Shown one piece after another: positions 7,598 to 17,338 of a DNA stretch of 64,000 nucleotides. The DNA is from Streptomyces qinzhouensis. Lineage in GTDB: Bacteria; Actinomycetota; Actinomycetes; Streptomycetales; Streptomycetaceae. Position 1 is the first letter of the stretch. The number at the start of each line of letters is the position of its first letter. Position numbers and translations under genes: made by a program. The DNA lies in NCBI RefSeq assembly GCF_007856155.1, contig NZ_CP042266.1, forward strand, positions 5,518,001 through 5,582,000. Direction: 5' to 3'. A model generated the notes under the pieces. It made no database searches, was not told where the DNA came from, and saw only the letters and a program-made list of their open reading frames with translations.

Positions 7598-10234
7598 GTG
7601 AAGGCCATCCGTCGGTTCACCGTCCGTCCCGTCCTGCCCGAACCCCTGCGCCCCCTCAGCGACCTGGCGCGCAATCTGCGCTGGTCGTGGCATACCGAGA
7701 CCCGCGACCTCTTCCAGGCCGTCGACCCCGACGGCTGGCGGGCCTGCGACGGCGACCCCGTCCAGCTGCTGGGGGCGGTACCGGCCGGGCGGCTCGCGGA
7801 ACTGGCCGCCGACCGGCGCTTCCTGCGCCGGCTGACCGCCGCCGCCGACGACCTCGACGACTATCTGCACGGCCGCCGCTGGTACCAGACCCACCCCCGG
7901 GCCGCCGAGTTCCCCGCCGCCGTCGCCTACTTCTCGCCCGAGTTCGGTGTCACCGCCGCCCTCCCGCAGTACTCCGGCGGCCTCGGCATCCTCGCCGGGG
8001 ACCACCTCAAGGCCGCCAGCGACCTCGGCGCCCCCCTGATCGGCGTCGGCCTCCTCTACCGCCACGGCTACTTCCGCCAGTCGCTCTCCCGCGACGGCTG
8101 GCAGCAGGAGCACTACCCCCTCCTCGACCCGGACGAGCTGCCCGTCACCCTGCTGCGGGAGCCCGACGGCGGCCCCGCGCAGATCTCCCTCGCCCTGCCC
8201 GCCGGACGCTCGCTGCGCGCCCATGTCTGGGTCGCCCGGGTCGGCCGTGTCCCGCTGCTGATGCTCGACTCCGACGTGGAGGAGAACGGGCCCGGCGAAC
8301 GCGATGTCACCGACCGGCTCTACGGCGGCGGCAGCGAGCACCGGCTGCTCCAGGAGATGCTGCTCGGCATCGGCGGCGTCCGCGCGGTCCGTACGTACTG
8401 CCGGCTCACCGGCCACCCCGAGCCCGAGGTCTTCCACACCAACGAGGGCCACGCCGGCTTCCTCGGCCTCGAACGCATCCGGGAGGCGGGCGAGGCCGGA
8501 CTCGGCTTCGACGCCGCCCTGGAAGCCGTCCGCGCGGGCACCGTGTTCACCACCCACACCCCCGTCCCCGCCGGGATCGACCGCTTCGACCGCGAACTCG
8601 TCACCCGGCATCTCGGCGACCGCGGCGCGCTGCCCGGCGTCCCCGTCGACCGGATCCTCCGGCTCGGCACCGAGACCTACCCCGGCGGTGACCCGCAGGT
8701 CTTCAACATGGCCGTCATGGGACTGCGGCTCGCCCAGCGCGCCAACGGCGTCTCCACCCTGCACGGCGCCGTCAGCCGCGGAATGTTCGCGGGCCTGTGG
8801 CCCGGCTTCGACGCCGACGAGGTGCCCATCACCTCCATCACCAACGGAGTCCACGCACCCACCTGGGTCGCCCCCGAGGTCTTCCGGCTCGGCGCCCGCC
8901 GGATCGGGGCCGGCCGGGCCGAGGACGCGCTCACCGTCGGCGGCTCCGACCCCTGGAACCCGGTCGCCGGCATCCCCGACGCCGAGATCTGGGAACTCCG
9001 CCGCGAACTGCGCGAACAGCTCGTGACGGAGGTACGGGCCCGGCTCCGGGCCTCCTGGCGGCAGCGCGGCGCCGGCGCCGCCGAACTGGGCTGGGTCGAC
9101 GGGGTCCTCGACCCCGACGTCCTCACCATCGGCTTCGCCCGCCGGGTCCCCTCGTACAAACGCCTCACCCTGATGCTCCGCGACCGCGACCGGCTGCGGT
9201 CCCTGCTGCTGCACTCCGAACGCCCCGTCCAGATCGTCGTCGCGGGCAAGGCGCACCCCGCCGACGACGGCGGGAAACGCCTTGTCCAGGAGCTGGTGCG
9301 GTTCGCGGACGACCCACGGGTCCGGCACCGGATCGCCTTCCTCCCCGACTACGGCATGGCCATGGCGCAGAAGCTCTACCCCGGCTGCGACGTCTGGCTC
9401 AACAATCCGCTGCGCCCCCTGGAGGCCTGCGGCACCAGCGGAATGAAGGCCGCGCTCAACGGCTGTCTCAACCTCTCCGTCCTCGACGGCTGGTGGGACG
9501 AGTGGTACGAGCCGGACTTCGGCTGGGCGATCCCCACCGCCGACGGCGACGGGATTCCCGCCGTGTCCGCCATGTCCACCATGTCCGTCATGGACGAAGA
9601 CCGCCGGGACGATCTGGAGGCGGCCGCGCTCTACGAGCTGATCGAGAACCGGGTCGCGCCCCGCTTCTACGACCGGGGGCCGGGCGGACTGCCCCACCAC
9701 TGGGTCCAGATGGTCCGCCGCACCCTCGCCGTACTGGGCCCGAAGGTGCTGGCCGGACGGATGGTCCGGGAGTACGTGGAACGGCTCTACGCCCCTGCGG
9801 CGGGCGCCCACCGGGCCCTGGACGCGGCGACCGCCGGACAGCTGGCCGGCTGGAAGGCCCGGGTGCGGGGCGCCTGGCCGAAGGTGGCCGTCGACCATGT
9901 GGAGGCCGTGGAGCACGCCCCGGCCGGAACCGCCGAACTGGGCGTGGTGCTGGCCCTGCGGGTCCGGGTCGCGCTCGGGGACCTGGCCCCGGACGATGTG
10001 GAGGTGCAGGCGGTCGCCGGGCGGGTCGACGCGGACGACGCGATCACCGAGGCCCGCCCGTATCCGCTGAAGCCCGCGGGCGGTCCGGATCTGGAGGGGC
10101 GGGTGGTGTACGAGGGGCCGCTGCCGCTGGACCGTACGGGTGCCTTCGGCTACACGATCCGGGTCCTCCCGTCCCATCCGCTGCTGGCGTCCCCGGCCGA
10201 TCTCGGCCTGGTCGCCTGGCCGGGCACGCGCTGA
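7598..10234 (+). CDS. glgP: Alpha-1,4-glucan (glycogen) phosphorylase
   Basis: This 878-aa cytoplasmic enzyme releases glucose-1-phosphate from glycogen or maltodextrins using pyridoxal phosphate. The N-terminal DUF3417-type domain (LSDLARNLRWSWH) and the phosphorylase core are present, with EACGTSGMKAALNG carrying the cofactor lysine Lys617. The length and N-terminal domain fit the actinobacterial/archaeal GlgP type rather than the short E. coli MalP type. GTG 7598 is chosen because GAAGGTGG precedes it and the family starts there; the open frame extends further upstream without family similarity. The glgE/treS/glgB genes I would expect nearby are not in the window, perhaps displaced by the accessory region to the left. 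Confidence 0.95.
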   Translation: MKAIRRFTVRPVLPEPLRPLSDLARNLRWSWHTETRDLFQAVDPDGWRACDGDPVQLLGAVPAGRLAELAADRRFLRRLTAAADDLDDYLHGRRWYQTHPRAAEFPAAVAYFSPEFGVTAALPQYSGGLGILAGDHLKAASDLGAPLIGVGLLYRHGYFRQSLSRDGWQQEHYPLLDPDELPVTLLREPDGGPAQISLALPAGRSLRAHVWVARVGRVPLLMLDSDVEENGPGERDVTDRLYGGGSEHRLLQEMLLGIGGVRAVRTYCRLTGHPEPEVFHTNEGHAGFLGLERIREAGEAGLGFDAALEAVRAGTVFTTHTPVPAGIDRFDRELVTRHLGDRGALPGVPVDRILRLGTETYPGGDPQVFNMAVMGLRLAQRANGVSTLHGAVSRGMFAGLWPGFDADEVPITSITNGVHAPTWVAPEVFRLGARRIGAGRAEDALTVGGSDPWNPVAGIPDAEIWELRRELREQLVTEVRARLRASWRQRGAGAAELGWVDGVLDPDVLTIGFARRVPSYKRLTLMLRDRDRLRSLLLHSERPVQIVVAGKAHPADDGGKRLVQELVRFADDPRVRHRIAFLPDYGMAMAQKLYPGCDVWLNNPLRPLEACGTSGMKAALNGCLNLSVLDGWWDEWYEPDFGWAIPTADGDGIPAVSAMSTMSVMDEDRRDDLEAAALYELIENRVAPRFYDRGPGGLPHHWVQMVRRTLAVLGPKVLAGRMVREYVERLYAPAAGAHRALDAATAGQLAGWKARVRGAWPKVAVDHVEAVEHAPAGTAELGVVLALRVRVALGDLAPDDVEVQAVAGRVDADDAITEARPYPLKPAGGPDLEGRVVYEGPLPLDRTGAFGYTIRVLPSHPLLASPADLGLVAWPGTR

Positions 10235-10280
10235 CCGCCCCGCTCGCCGGGCGTTTCCGGCGGGCTCTCCGGGGGCCGCG

Positions 10281-11516
10281 TCAGCCCGGCGCCGGCGGCA
10301 GCTCGGCGCGTACCGTCAGGCCGCCGTCGGGGTTGGCGCGGGCGGTGACGGTGCCGTGGTGGGCGTGCACGACGGAGCGGACGATGGCGAGGCCCAGTCC
10401 ATGGCCGGAGCGGTCGCTGGTGACCCGGGACCGCTGCCGGTAGAAGGGCTCGAACAGGCGCTGGGCGACGAGGTCGTCGAGCCGCGGCCCGGTGTTCTCG
10501 ACCTCGACGACGATGCCGTTCTCGCGCAGGACCGTGAGGCGCACCGAGCCGCCGGGCTCGTTGTAGGCCAGGGCGTTGTCGAGCAGGTTGAGCAGCAGCT
10601 GGCGGAGCAGGGTGGTACTGCCGTGGACGGCGCAGCCGGGCCCGGTGTCGGCCCGAAGGCGGAGGCCCGCCGCGGTCGCCCGCGCGGAGCGTTCGGCGGC
10701 CGCGGCCGTGGCGAGGGCCGCGAGATCGACGGGTTCGGGGTCGAAGGGGGCATGGTCGGCCGCCGCCAGTTCGAGGAGGGCCTTGACGATGGTGATGTTG
10801 CGTTCGTTCGTCTCGACGAGCATCGGGGCGAGCTCGGCGAACTCCTCGCCGGTGGGGTCGGCGGTGGCGATCTGCAGGACGGCGCGGGTGGTGGCCAGCG
10901 GGGTGAGGAGTTCGTGCGAGGCGTTGGCCGCGAAGCGCTGATGGGCGGTGAAGGACTCCTCCAGACGGGCCAGCATGGTGTCGAAGGTGTCGGCGAGCCG
11001 CTTGAGTTCATCGGCGGGTCCCTCGGCGTTGATCCGGTACTGCAACTGGCCGTCGGCGGCCTTCGCGGCGGCCCGGCTGATGACGCCCAGGGGCGCCAGG
11101 AGGCGGTGCGAAAGCCGCCAGCCGACGGTCAGGCCGATCGCCGTCACCAGCAGGAGACCACCGGCCGACCACCACAGCACGGTGTTCCAGACGTCCTCCT
11201 TGCTGCGGATCGACCCGTCCACCGGGGTACCCGGCACGATTCCCGGCTCCGCGTCGGCCTCGGGGAACGACTCCCCGGTCCGGGGCGCGGAGCCCGGTTT
11301 CTCGGCGTCCCAGACAACGACGGTGTCCCGGAAGTCGTACGTCGGCACGAACCGCATGCCGGTGTAGATGACGGCGACCATCAGTACGGCCGATGCGATG
11401 AGCGCGCCCGCGAAACCGAGGAAGAGCCGGGCGTGGATGCTCCGGGACCGCCCGCGCCGATCCGGGGCCGGGACCGGGTTTGAGCCCGGGACGCGAGGCC
11501 GGGCGGGCCGCCTCAT
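10281..11516 (-). CDS. Sensor histidine kinase
   Basis: The 411-aa membrane kinase has transmembrane segments at about 31-54 and 113-133 flanking a short extracytoplasmic loop, then a HAMP region and a HisKA domain with SHELLTP (His201 as phospho-acceptor). The HATPase_c domain has the N-box NLLDNALAYN and GHGLGLAIV. It forms a canonical two-component pair with the response regulator, whose stop overlaps this start as ATGA. The short loop (about 58 residues) suggests a membrane or cell-envelope signal rather than a large ligand. The divergent ABC transporter genes at 12412-14557 are the obvious target, by arrangement only. Confidence 0.93.
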   Translation of the reverse strand: MRRPARPRVPGSNPVPAPDRRGRSRSIHARLFLGFAGALIASAVLMVAVIYTGMRFVPTYDFRDTVVVWDAEKPGSAPRTGESFPEADAEPGIVPGTPVDGSIRSKEDVWNTVLWWSAGGLLLVTAIGLTVGWRLSHRLLAPLGVISRAAAKAADGQLQYRINAEGPADELKRLADTFDTMLARLEESFTAHQRFAANASHELLTPLATTRAVLQIATADPTGEEFAELAPMLVETNERNITIVKALLELAAADHAPFDPEPVDLAALATAAAAERSARATAAGLRLRADTGPGCAVHGSTTLLRQLLLNLLDNALAYNEPGGSVRLTVLRENGIVVEVENTGPRLDDLVAQRLFEPFYRQRSRVTSDRSGHGLGLAIVRSVVHAHHGTVTARANPDGGLTVRAELPPAPG

Positions 11517-12175
11517 TCGGCGCCCAGGTAGTAGCCCGCGCTGATCGCCGTATGCACCAGCCGGGGCTCGCCGAGCTTGCGGCGCAGGGTGTGCACGACG
11601 AGACGTACGGCGTTGGTGAGCGGATCCGTCCGCTCGTCCCACGCCTTGTCCAGGAGGTACTCGGCGCTCAGTACGCCCCCGTCGGCGCGCATCAGCAGTT
11701 CCAGCACGGCCAGTTCCTTCGGCGTCAGACGCACCTCGTTCCCGGCCCGCAGCACCCGGCGGCGATGGGTGTCGAAGGCCAGGTCGGCGAAGGAGAGGAC
11801 GGGAGCGTGGGCCATGGGGCTGCGCCGGTACAACGCCCGCAGCCGGGCCACGAGTTCGGGGAAGTCGAAGGGTTTCGCCAGATAGTCGTCGGCGCCGAGG
11901 CCGAGCCCCTCGACCTTGTCGCCCAGCCGCCCGGCGGCGGTGAGCATCAGGACCCGGCATTCCAGACGCATGGCGACGATCCGCCGGCAGACCTCGTCGC
12001 CGTGGACGCCGGGCAGATCACGGTCGAGGACAACGGCGTCGTAGTCGTAGACCGCCAGCTTCTCCAGGGCCGCCGCCCCGTCGTGCACGACATCGGCGGC
12101 GATGGCCTCGCGGCGCAGCCCGATCTCCAGGACCCGCGCCAGATACTGCTCGTCCTCCACCACCAGCACGCGCAC
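11513..12175 (-). CDS. OmpR/PhoB-type response regulator
   Basis: The 220-aa protein has a receiver domain with acidic VVEDE, phosphorylation site Asp51 in VVLDRDLPG, LTAA and the KPF lysine, then a winged-helix DNA-binding domain (about 125-220) ending YYLGAE. GTG 12175 is chosen because GGAAAGGGGG lies upstream and RVLVVEDE begins there. It is translationally coupled to the kinase gene (ATGA). It shares a 236-bp divergent promoter region with the ABC permease gene, so it probably controls that transporter. Confidence 0.93.
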   Translation of the reverse strand: MRVLVVEDEQYLARVLEIGLRREAIAADVVHDGAAALEKLAVYDYDAVVLDRDLPGVHGDEVCRRIVAMRLECRVLMLTAAGRLGDKVEGLGLGADDYLAKPFDFPELVARLRALYRRSPMAHAPVLSFADLAFDTHRRRVLRAGNEVRLTPKELAVLELLMRADGGVLSAEYLLDKAWDERTDPLTNAVRLVVHTLRRKLGEPRLVHTAISAGYYLGAE

Positions 12176-12356
12176 GGCCCGCCCCCTTTCCTGTTCCTGT
12201 TCCCGTTCCTGTGAATTCCGGGTGCATTCGACATCCCGGGAACCCCACACCTATCAGGTGCGAGATGTGAACCGTGTATGAGCTCCCGCCCGGTCCGCGC
12301 ATTCGGCAAACACGGCTCAAAACCGGGCCTGGCTACGGTGACATGCGGTCTCACAC

Positions 12357-12392
12357 AAGGTGCCGGACAAGTTGCCGGACAAGGTGCCGGAC
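12357..12392 (+). repeat. Three tandem 12-bp repeats in the ABC promoter/leader
   Basis: AAGGTGCCGGAC, AAGTTGCCGGAC and AAGGTGCCGGAC follow each other directly, 20 bases ahead of the permease ATG. Direct repeats with about one helical turn of spacing are typical binding sites for OmpR-type regulators. They could bind the adjacent response regulator, though they lie close to the start codon. Confidence 0.6.
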
Positions 12393-12411
12393 AAGGGAGT
12401 TGTCGTACGCA

Positions 12412-13866
12412 ATGAATCTCTTCAAACGGGCGTGGTGGCGGCTGACCAGCCACCTCGGAAAGACCTTGATGCTGGTCGGCCTCTTCTTCGTCATCTGCAC
12501 CTTGGTGCTCTCCGGATTTCTCATTCAGTCCGCCGCGGCCCGCGCGGCCGACGACGCCAAGAAGACCGTCGGCGCCGTCGCGACCATGCAGCTGGACATC
12601 AACGCCCTGATCGAATCGGGGAAGTCCGCCCAGCCCGAAGGCGGCGAATTCGGTCTGATCGGTCCGGGTGGTGATCTGCGCCGCGGTCTGGTCGACAGGA
12701 TCTGCGCGTCGCCCGTGGTCAAACAGTGCAACTACACGACCGAATCGGGCGCCGCGCCCACCGGCGGCTCGAAGCTGTACCGGCCGGTGCCGCGGCCGGC
12801 CGGCACTCAGCCGGACGGCCTCGACCTCTTCAAGGCCGACGGGGTGCGCGATCTGCGATCGGTCTCCTCGTTCCGCAGCGGAGAAGCGAAAATCGTCGCC
12901 GGGCGCGGGATCGGCCCGAAGAGCAGGAGTGACGAGGTCGTGGTCGAGCAGCGACTGGCGAAGCAGAACGGCTGGCAGGCCGGCGACCGGATCAAACTGA
13001 GGGTCGGTGAACTGCCGCAGGCCGGACAGAAGAGGAACGAGGACGAGTTCGCGTTCACGGTCGTCGGCATCTACTCCAACGGCATCGCGGACACCGGCCG
13101 GTATATGCCGGCCATGATGGACCCGGTGAACCAGCTGTACGTCACCCCGGACGGCGCGAGCCTGCTCCTCGGCAAGAAGCCGGCCGCCGGCGGGGGCGTG
13201 GTCAACCAGGCCACCTTCACCCTGTCCGACCCGGCGGACCTGGCCCGGCTGAAGAAGGACGCGCAGGCCGCCGGCGCCGACCCGGACATCTTCCCGATGA
13301 CGGTCAACGACAAGCAGTACCAGCAGCTCGTCGGGCCCATCACCAAGACCGCCGACTTCGCCGCCGTCACCGTATGGATCGTCGCCCTCGCCGGCACCGT
13401 CATCCTCGCTCTGATCGTCGCCTCGTCACTGCGCGAACGCCGCAAGGAGCTGGGCATCCTGCTCTCCCTCGGCGAGAAGAAGCCCAAGCTGCTCGGCCAG
13501 CAACTGGTGGAGGTCGTCGCCTGCGCGGTGATCGCGGTCGGTCTCGCCGCCGCGGGCAGCCAGTTCCTGTCCCAGACCATCGGCGGCCGGCTGCTGGCCG
13601 GCGAGGTGGACTCGGCCGAGGAATCCGCCGCGAACGCGCCCGACGAGGTCGACCACAGCACCATCGCCATCGCCGGCGGCCCCACCCCCACCAAGGCCGG
13701 TGGCCCGGAGGTCCGGCCCATCGACTCGCTCGACGTACGGCTCGGCACCGCCGACATCGCCAAGGTCGGCGCCACCGGCCTCGGTATCGCCGCCCTGGCC
13801 GTGCTCGTCCCCGGCGCGCGGGTGCTGCGCCTCGATCCGCGTTCCATCCTGACGAAGGGCGACTGA
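12412..13866 (+). CDS. ABC transporter permease, FtsX/MacB-like
   Basis: The 484-aa protein has one N-terminal transmembrane segment (about 20-42), a large extracytoplasmic domain, and three C-terminal segments (about 320-350, 365-395, 455-475). This is the FtsX/MacB layout. These permeases act with a cognate ATPase in mechanotransmission or export of peptides or envelope components rather than uptake. ATPase gene 13871 follows four bases after the stop. The ribosome binding site is AAGGGAG at a rather long distance. The two-component pair is divergent. The substrate is unknown; antimicrobial-peptide resistance or envelope stress would fit the architecture. Confidence 0.88.
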   Translation: MNLFKRAWWRLTSHLGKTLMLVGLFFVICTLVLSGFLIQSAAARAADDAKKTVGAVATMQLDINALIESGKSAQPEGGEFGLIGPGGDLRRGLVDRICASPVVKQCNYTTESGAAPTGGSKLYRPVPRPAGTQPDGLDLFKADGVRDLRSVSSFRSGEAKIVAGRGIGPKSRSDEVVVEQRLAKQNGWQAGDRIKLRVGELPQAGQKRNEDEFAFTVVGIYSNGIADTGRYMPAMMDPVNQLYVTPDGASLLLGKKPAAGGGVVNQATFTLSDPADLARLKKDAQAAGADPDIFPMTVNDKQYQQLVGPITKTADFAAVTVWIVALAGTVILALIVASSLRERRKELGILLSLGEKKPKLLGQQLVEVVACAVIAVGLAAAGSQFLSQTIGGRLLAGEVDSAEESAANAPDEVDHSTIAIAGGPTPTKAGGPEVRPIDSLDVRLGTADIAKVGATGLGIAALAVLVPGARVLRLDPRSILTKGD

Positions 13867-13870
13867 AGCG

Positions 13871-14557
13871 ATGACCTCCGCCACGCGGGCTCCGGTGCTC
13901 GAACTCACCGGGGTGACCCGCACCTACCAGAGCGGCAACCGCAAACGCACCGTACTCAAGGGCATCAGCTACACCTTCGAACCGGGCCGTATGTATGCCG
14001 TGATCGGCCCCTCCGGCAGCGGTAAGACCACACTGCTCTCGCTGGCCAGCGGCCTGGACTCACCCAGCACCGGCAGTGTCCGCTTCCGCGGCCGGGACAT
14101 CGCGGAACTGGGCCTCGGCCGCTACCGCAACCGTCATGCGGCCACCGTCTTCCAGTCGCTCAATCTGCTCACGTACATGACGGCGGTCCAGAACATCACC
14201 TCCGCCATGGAGATCACCGGGGTGCGGCGGGGCAACAAGAGGCAGCGCGCGGTCGAGCTCCTCGAACTGCTCGGGGTGGACGCCGACGAGCACCACCGCA
14301 GGACCCTGCAGCTGTCCGGCGGTCAGCAGCAGCGGGTCGCCATCGCCCGTGCGCTGGCCTGCGAGGTCGACATCCTCTTCGCGGACGAGCCCACCGGCAG
14401 TCTGGACCACGAGACGGCGGACGGGATCATCGAGGTGTTCCGGAAGCTGGCGCACGACGAGGGCAAATGCGTGGTGGTGGTGACGCACTCCCGTGCGGTG
14501 GCGGACGCCTCGGACGAGGTGCTGCACCTCAAGCGGGGCAAGCTCGGCGCCCGATGA
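13871..14557 (+). CDS. ABC transporter ATP-binding protein, LolD/MacB class
   Basis: The 228-aa nucleotide-binding subunit has Walker A GPSGSGKT, a Q-loop in VFQSLNLL, signature LSGGQQQR, Walker B ILFADEPTGSLD and the switch His in VVTHSR. All catalytic residues are present. It is four bases downstream of the permease stop and ends the operon before a strong bidirectional hairpin. It should power the FtsX-like permease. Confidence 0.93.
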   Translation: MTSATRAPVLELTGVTRTYQSGNRKRTVLKGISYTFEPGRMYAVIGPSGSGKTTLLSLASGLDSPSTGSVRFRGRDIAELGLGRYRNRHAATVFQSLNLLTYMTAVQNITSAMEITGVRRGNKRQRAVELLELLGVDADEHHRRTLQLSGGQQQRVAIARALACEVDILFADEPTGSLDHETADGIIEVFRKLAHDEGKCVVVVTHSRAVADASDEVLHLKRGKLGAR

Positions 14558-14587
14558 CCCGCGGGGGCACCGGGCGGGGGGCGTGGG

Positions 14588-14630
14588 CGCGCCCGGGAGG
14601 GGGCGGCGTGCGGCTCCCCTCCCGGGCGCG
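14588..14630. terminator. Bidirectional terminator between convergent genes
   Basis: A perfect 15-bp stem, CGCGCCCGGGAGGGG with CCCCTCCCGGGCGCG, has a 13-base loop. It lies between the ABC ATPase gene (plus) and the metallopeptidase gene (minus) and can serve both. Confidence 0.8.
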
Positions 14631-14653
14631 GGTCGGTCGGACACCCGGGGGCG

Positions 14654-16681
14654 TCAGAAGGTGAGTTTGACCCGGTTGATGTACCCGGTGTCCTGTGCGG
14701 CCCGGTCCTGGGCCCGCAGCTTCCAGACCCCGTTCGCGACCTCCGAAGAGGCGTTGACGGTGTACGTCTCCTGGACGTTGTCCGCGGAGTCGCCGGCGCT
14801 GAAGGGCTTCAGGTTGTAGACCGTGCCGTCGGGGGCGAGGAGGTCCACGACCAGGTCACCGCGCCAGGTGTGGATGATGTCGACCTCGACCTGGAGTGCG
14901 GTCGGAGCGTTGCCGGTGACCCCGGAGACGGTGACCGATGAGGTGACGGCGGCGCCGTTGTCCGGGATCGCCACATCGGCCGCGTTCTCGAACGACGGGC
15001 CGCCCGGGTTGCCGCCGCCGGGGCGGGCGCCGACGTTGATTCCGGCCCAGGCGTCGGTGACGGACTTCACCTCGGGGCTGGTCGCCCCGTACAGCTCGGT
15101 CGCGACGGCGAGGGTCCCGGTGCGGGCCCCGGCGTAGTTGGTGGTGGAGGTGAACTTGGTGGTGAGCGCCTTGTACCAGATCAGGGCGGCCTTCTCGCGG
15201 CCGATACCGGTTACGGGCAGCCCGTCGGAGGTCGGGGAGTCGTAGGCCACGCCGTTGACGGTCTTGGCGCCGCTGCCCTCGGAGAGCAGATAGAACCAGT
15301 GGTTCGCCGGTCCTGAGGAGTAGTGGACGTCGATGCCGCCGATGCCCGAGTACCAGGCGTCCTTGGAGGAACCGTCCCGGCTGGGCCGGTCCATGTACCG
15401 CAGCGGGGTCCCGTTGCCCCGGATGTCGATCTTCTCCCCGACGAGGTAGTCACCGGGGTCGTTCGGATTGGCGGCGTGGAACTCGACCGCGGCGGCGAAG
15501 ATGTCCGAGGTGGCCTCGTTCAGACCGCCGGACTCACCGCTGTAGACCAGCCGGGCGGTGTTGGAGGTGACGCCGTGCGTCATCTCGTGGGCGGCGACAT
15601 CGATGGACGTCAGCGGTTTGGCGTTGCCGGCGCCGTCTCCGTACGTCATGCAGAAGCAGGAGTCCTGCCAGAAGGCGTTGACGTAGTTGTTGCCGTAGTG
15701 GACCCGGGAGGACGCGCCGACCCCGTCGCCGCGGATACCGGAACGCCCATGGACGTTCTTGTAGTAGTCCCAGGTCAGCCCGGCGCCGTAGGCGGCGTCG
15801 GCGGCCGCGGTCTCGGTGTTGGCGGCCTGTCCGTTGCCCCAGATGTCGTCCGGTCCGCTGAACAGGGTTCCGGTGCCGCTGGTGCCCCGGTTGAGGTTGG
15901 TGGTGTTGTGGTTGCCGCGTCCGCCGTCGGTGAGCTGGAAGCTGCCGCCGGACTGGACCGAACCGACCGTCACCTGGCCGCTGTACTGGGTGTTGCCGGT
16001 GCCGGTGTGCACGGCCTGCCACCGGAACAGCTCGGCGCCGGTGCCGGCGTCGGTGACGACATGCAGTTCGCTGGGCGTCCCGTCGTGCTGGAGGCCGCCG
16101 ACGACCGTCTCGTACGCGAGCACCGGCTCGTTGCCCTGCGCCAGCCAGACGACCTTCCGGGGCGCCCGGGCCGCTTCGGCCTGCCGCCCGCCCTCGGCGA
16201 CGGCGGAGCCGAGGGCCCGGCGCTCTGCCGCGGCCGGGGTGATCCGGGCGGTGGTGCCGGCCAGACCCGTGAGCGCGGTACGGGAGGCCCGGGCGACGGC
16301 CTCGGTGGTGCCCGAGGGGGCCTCGCTGACGACGAGGTCGCCGCCGAGTACGGGGAGCCCGCGGTAGGTGCGCTCGTAGCGGGTGTGGGTGGTGCCGTCC
16401 CGGTCCTGCGCCACATCGCGCACCAGGAGCTTCTCGTCGGCGGACAGCCCGAGTTGCTGCGCGGTGGCCGGGGTGTCGGCGGTGGCCGCCTTGACGAGCG
16501 CGGTGCGCTGGGCGGGGGACAGGGCGCGGGGGAGCGCGCCGGGATCGGCCTGTGCGGTCTGCGCGCGGGCGGCGCCGGTGGGGGCGGCGGCCTGGGCACC
16601 GGTCTGGAGACCGAGGGCGAGCAGGGCGGCGGTGGCGACGAGTGCGCCGGTCGCCGTGGCGCGGCGGGGCGTGGATCTCAC
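14654..16681 (-). CDS. Secreted M4 (thermolysin-like) metallopeptidase with P-domain
   Basis: This 675-aa secreted protease has a signal peptide (residues about 1-31), an FTP/PepSY propeptide region (about 50-210) and a catalytic M4 domain. The zinc site is H365-E366-M-T-H369 with third ligand Glu389 in GGLNEATSD; the spacing matches thermolysin. A proprotein-convertase P-domain follows at the C-terminus (about 555-675, with HTWRGDLVVDLLAPDG). GTG 16681 is supported by AAGGAG five to six bases upstream. The enzyme should be secreted, self-process its propeptide, and degrade extracellular protein, as is common for Streptomyces during development. It is monocistronic and convergent with the ABC transporter operon. 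Confidence 0.95.
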   Translation of the reverse strand: MRSTPRRATATGALVATAALLALGLQTGAQAAAPTGAARAQTAQADPGALPRALSPAQRTALVKAATADTPATAQQLGLSADEKLLVRDVAQDRDGTTHTRYERTYRGLPVLGGDLVVSEAPSGTTEAVARASRTALTGLAGTTARITPAAAERRALGSAVAEGGRQAEAARAPRKVVWLAQGNEPVLAYETVVGGLQHDGTPSELHVVTDAGTGAELFRWQAVHTGTGNTQYSGQVTVGSVQSGGSFQLTDGGRGNHNTTNLNRGTSGTGTLFSGPDDIWGNGQAANTETAAADAAYGAGLTWDYYKNVHGRSGIRGDGVGASSRVHYGNNYVNAFWQDSCFCMTYGDGAGNAKPLTSIDVAAHEMTHGVTSNTARLVYSGESGGLNEATSDIFAAAVEFHAANPNDPGDYLVGEKIDIRGNGTPLRYMDRPSRDGSSKDAWYSGIGGIDVHYSSGPANHWFYLLSEGSGAKTVNGVAYDSPTSDGLPVTGIGREKAALIWYKALTTKFTSTTNYAGARTGTLAVATELYGATSPEVKSVTDAWAGINVGARPGGGNPGGPSFENAADVAIPDNGAAVTSSVTVSGVTGNAPTALQVEVDIIHTWRGDLVVDLLAPDGTVYNLKPFSAGDSADNVQETYTVNASSEVANGVWKLRAQDRAAQDTGYINRVKLTF

Positions 16682-17338
16682 GCGGACTCCTTCTGCGAGG
16701 GGGGTACCGGGGGCGGCGGGGGCGCCGGCCGGGCAGAGCGACGGAGCGGTGACGCGATGCGGTGCCGTGCGGTGGTGCGGCGAACGATGGTGCGTTTGGT
16801 GCGTTTGGTGCGGCGAGCGGTCGTGCATGTGGTGCGGTGGTGCGGCGGGGCCGGGCCCCGGCGGAAACCGCCGGAGGCGACGGCCGCCCCCGTGGATCCG
16901 TTCATCCGGCCACCCGTCCACGGGGAGGCCGTTCAGGTGTCCGGTAAACGGGTGTGCGAGGAGGGTGAACCGGGGTGAAGAGTCGCAGGAGTGGCGGGAA
17001 TCTGTCAGGAGCGCGTCAAGAAGTTGACCGGAATGCGTCCGTTCATCGAAGGGAGCGGTCCGCTCAGCGGACGCCGGGCCGGGCGTCCGGATACCCGCCA
17101 TGAGCAGGTAAAGCCCGGGCAACGCGGGGGTATCCGCCCCGGGTCCCGACCGCGGCCCGCGCCCCGGCCCACCACCGTCCCCGCCGGGCCGCGGGCCGCC
17201 CCCGCCGGCCGCGACCACCCGCCCGGCCGTCGGGCGGCGACCGCCCCCCGGCCGGGACATATGGCCGGTTCACGACGGCGATACCGTACGGCCGGTGTGC
17301 CGCGCCCGGCCCGCGCCCCGGGGCCCCGCCGTATCGGT
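16682..17338. other. 657-bp interval upstream of the metallopeptidase gene
   Basis: Contains the metallopeptidase promoter region and the end of the ABC exporter operon. A run of short GGTGCG/GGTGCGTTT repeats occurs at about 16789-16845. I see no convincing gene. Long frames here have no recognisable product and lack ribosome binding sites. Confidence 0.4.

Noticed and set aside
7193..10177. A 994-codon open frame on the minus strand opposite glgP
   Set aside because: It is the antisense shadow of a high-GC gene. The product is Gly/Val/Asp-rich with no known domain, while the plus strand encodes a clear phosphorylase.
10235..10280. Terminator between glgP and the histidine kinase gene
   Set aside because: Only short imperfect complementarity was seen.
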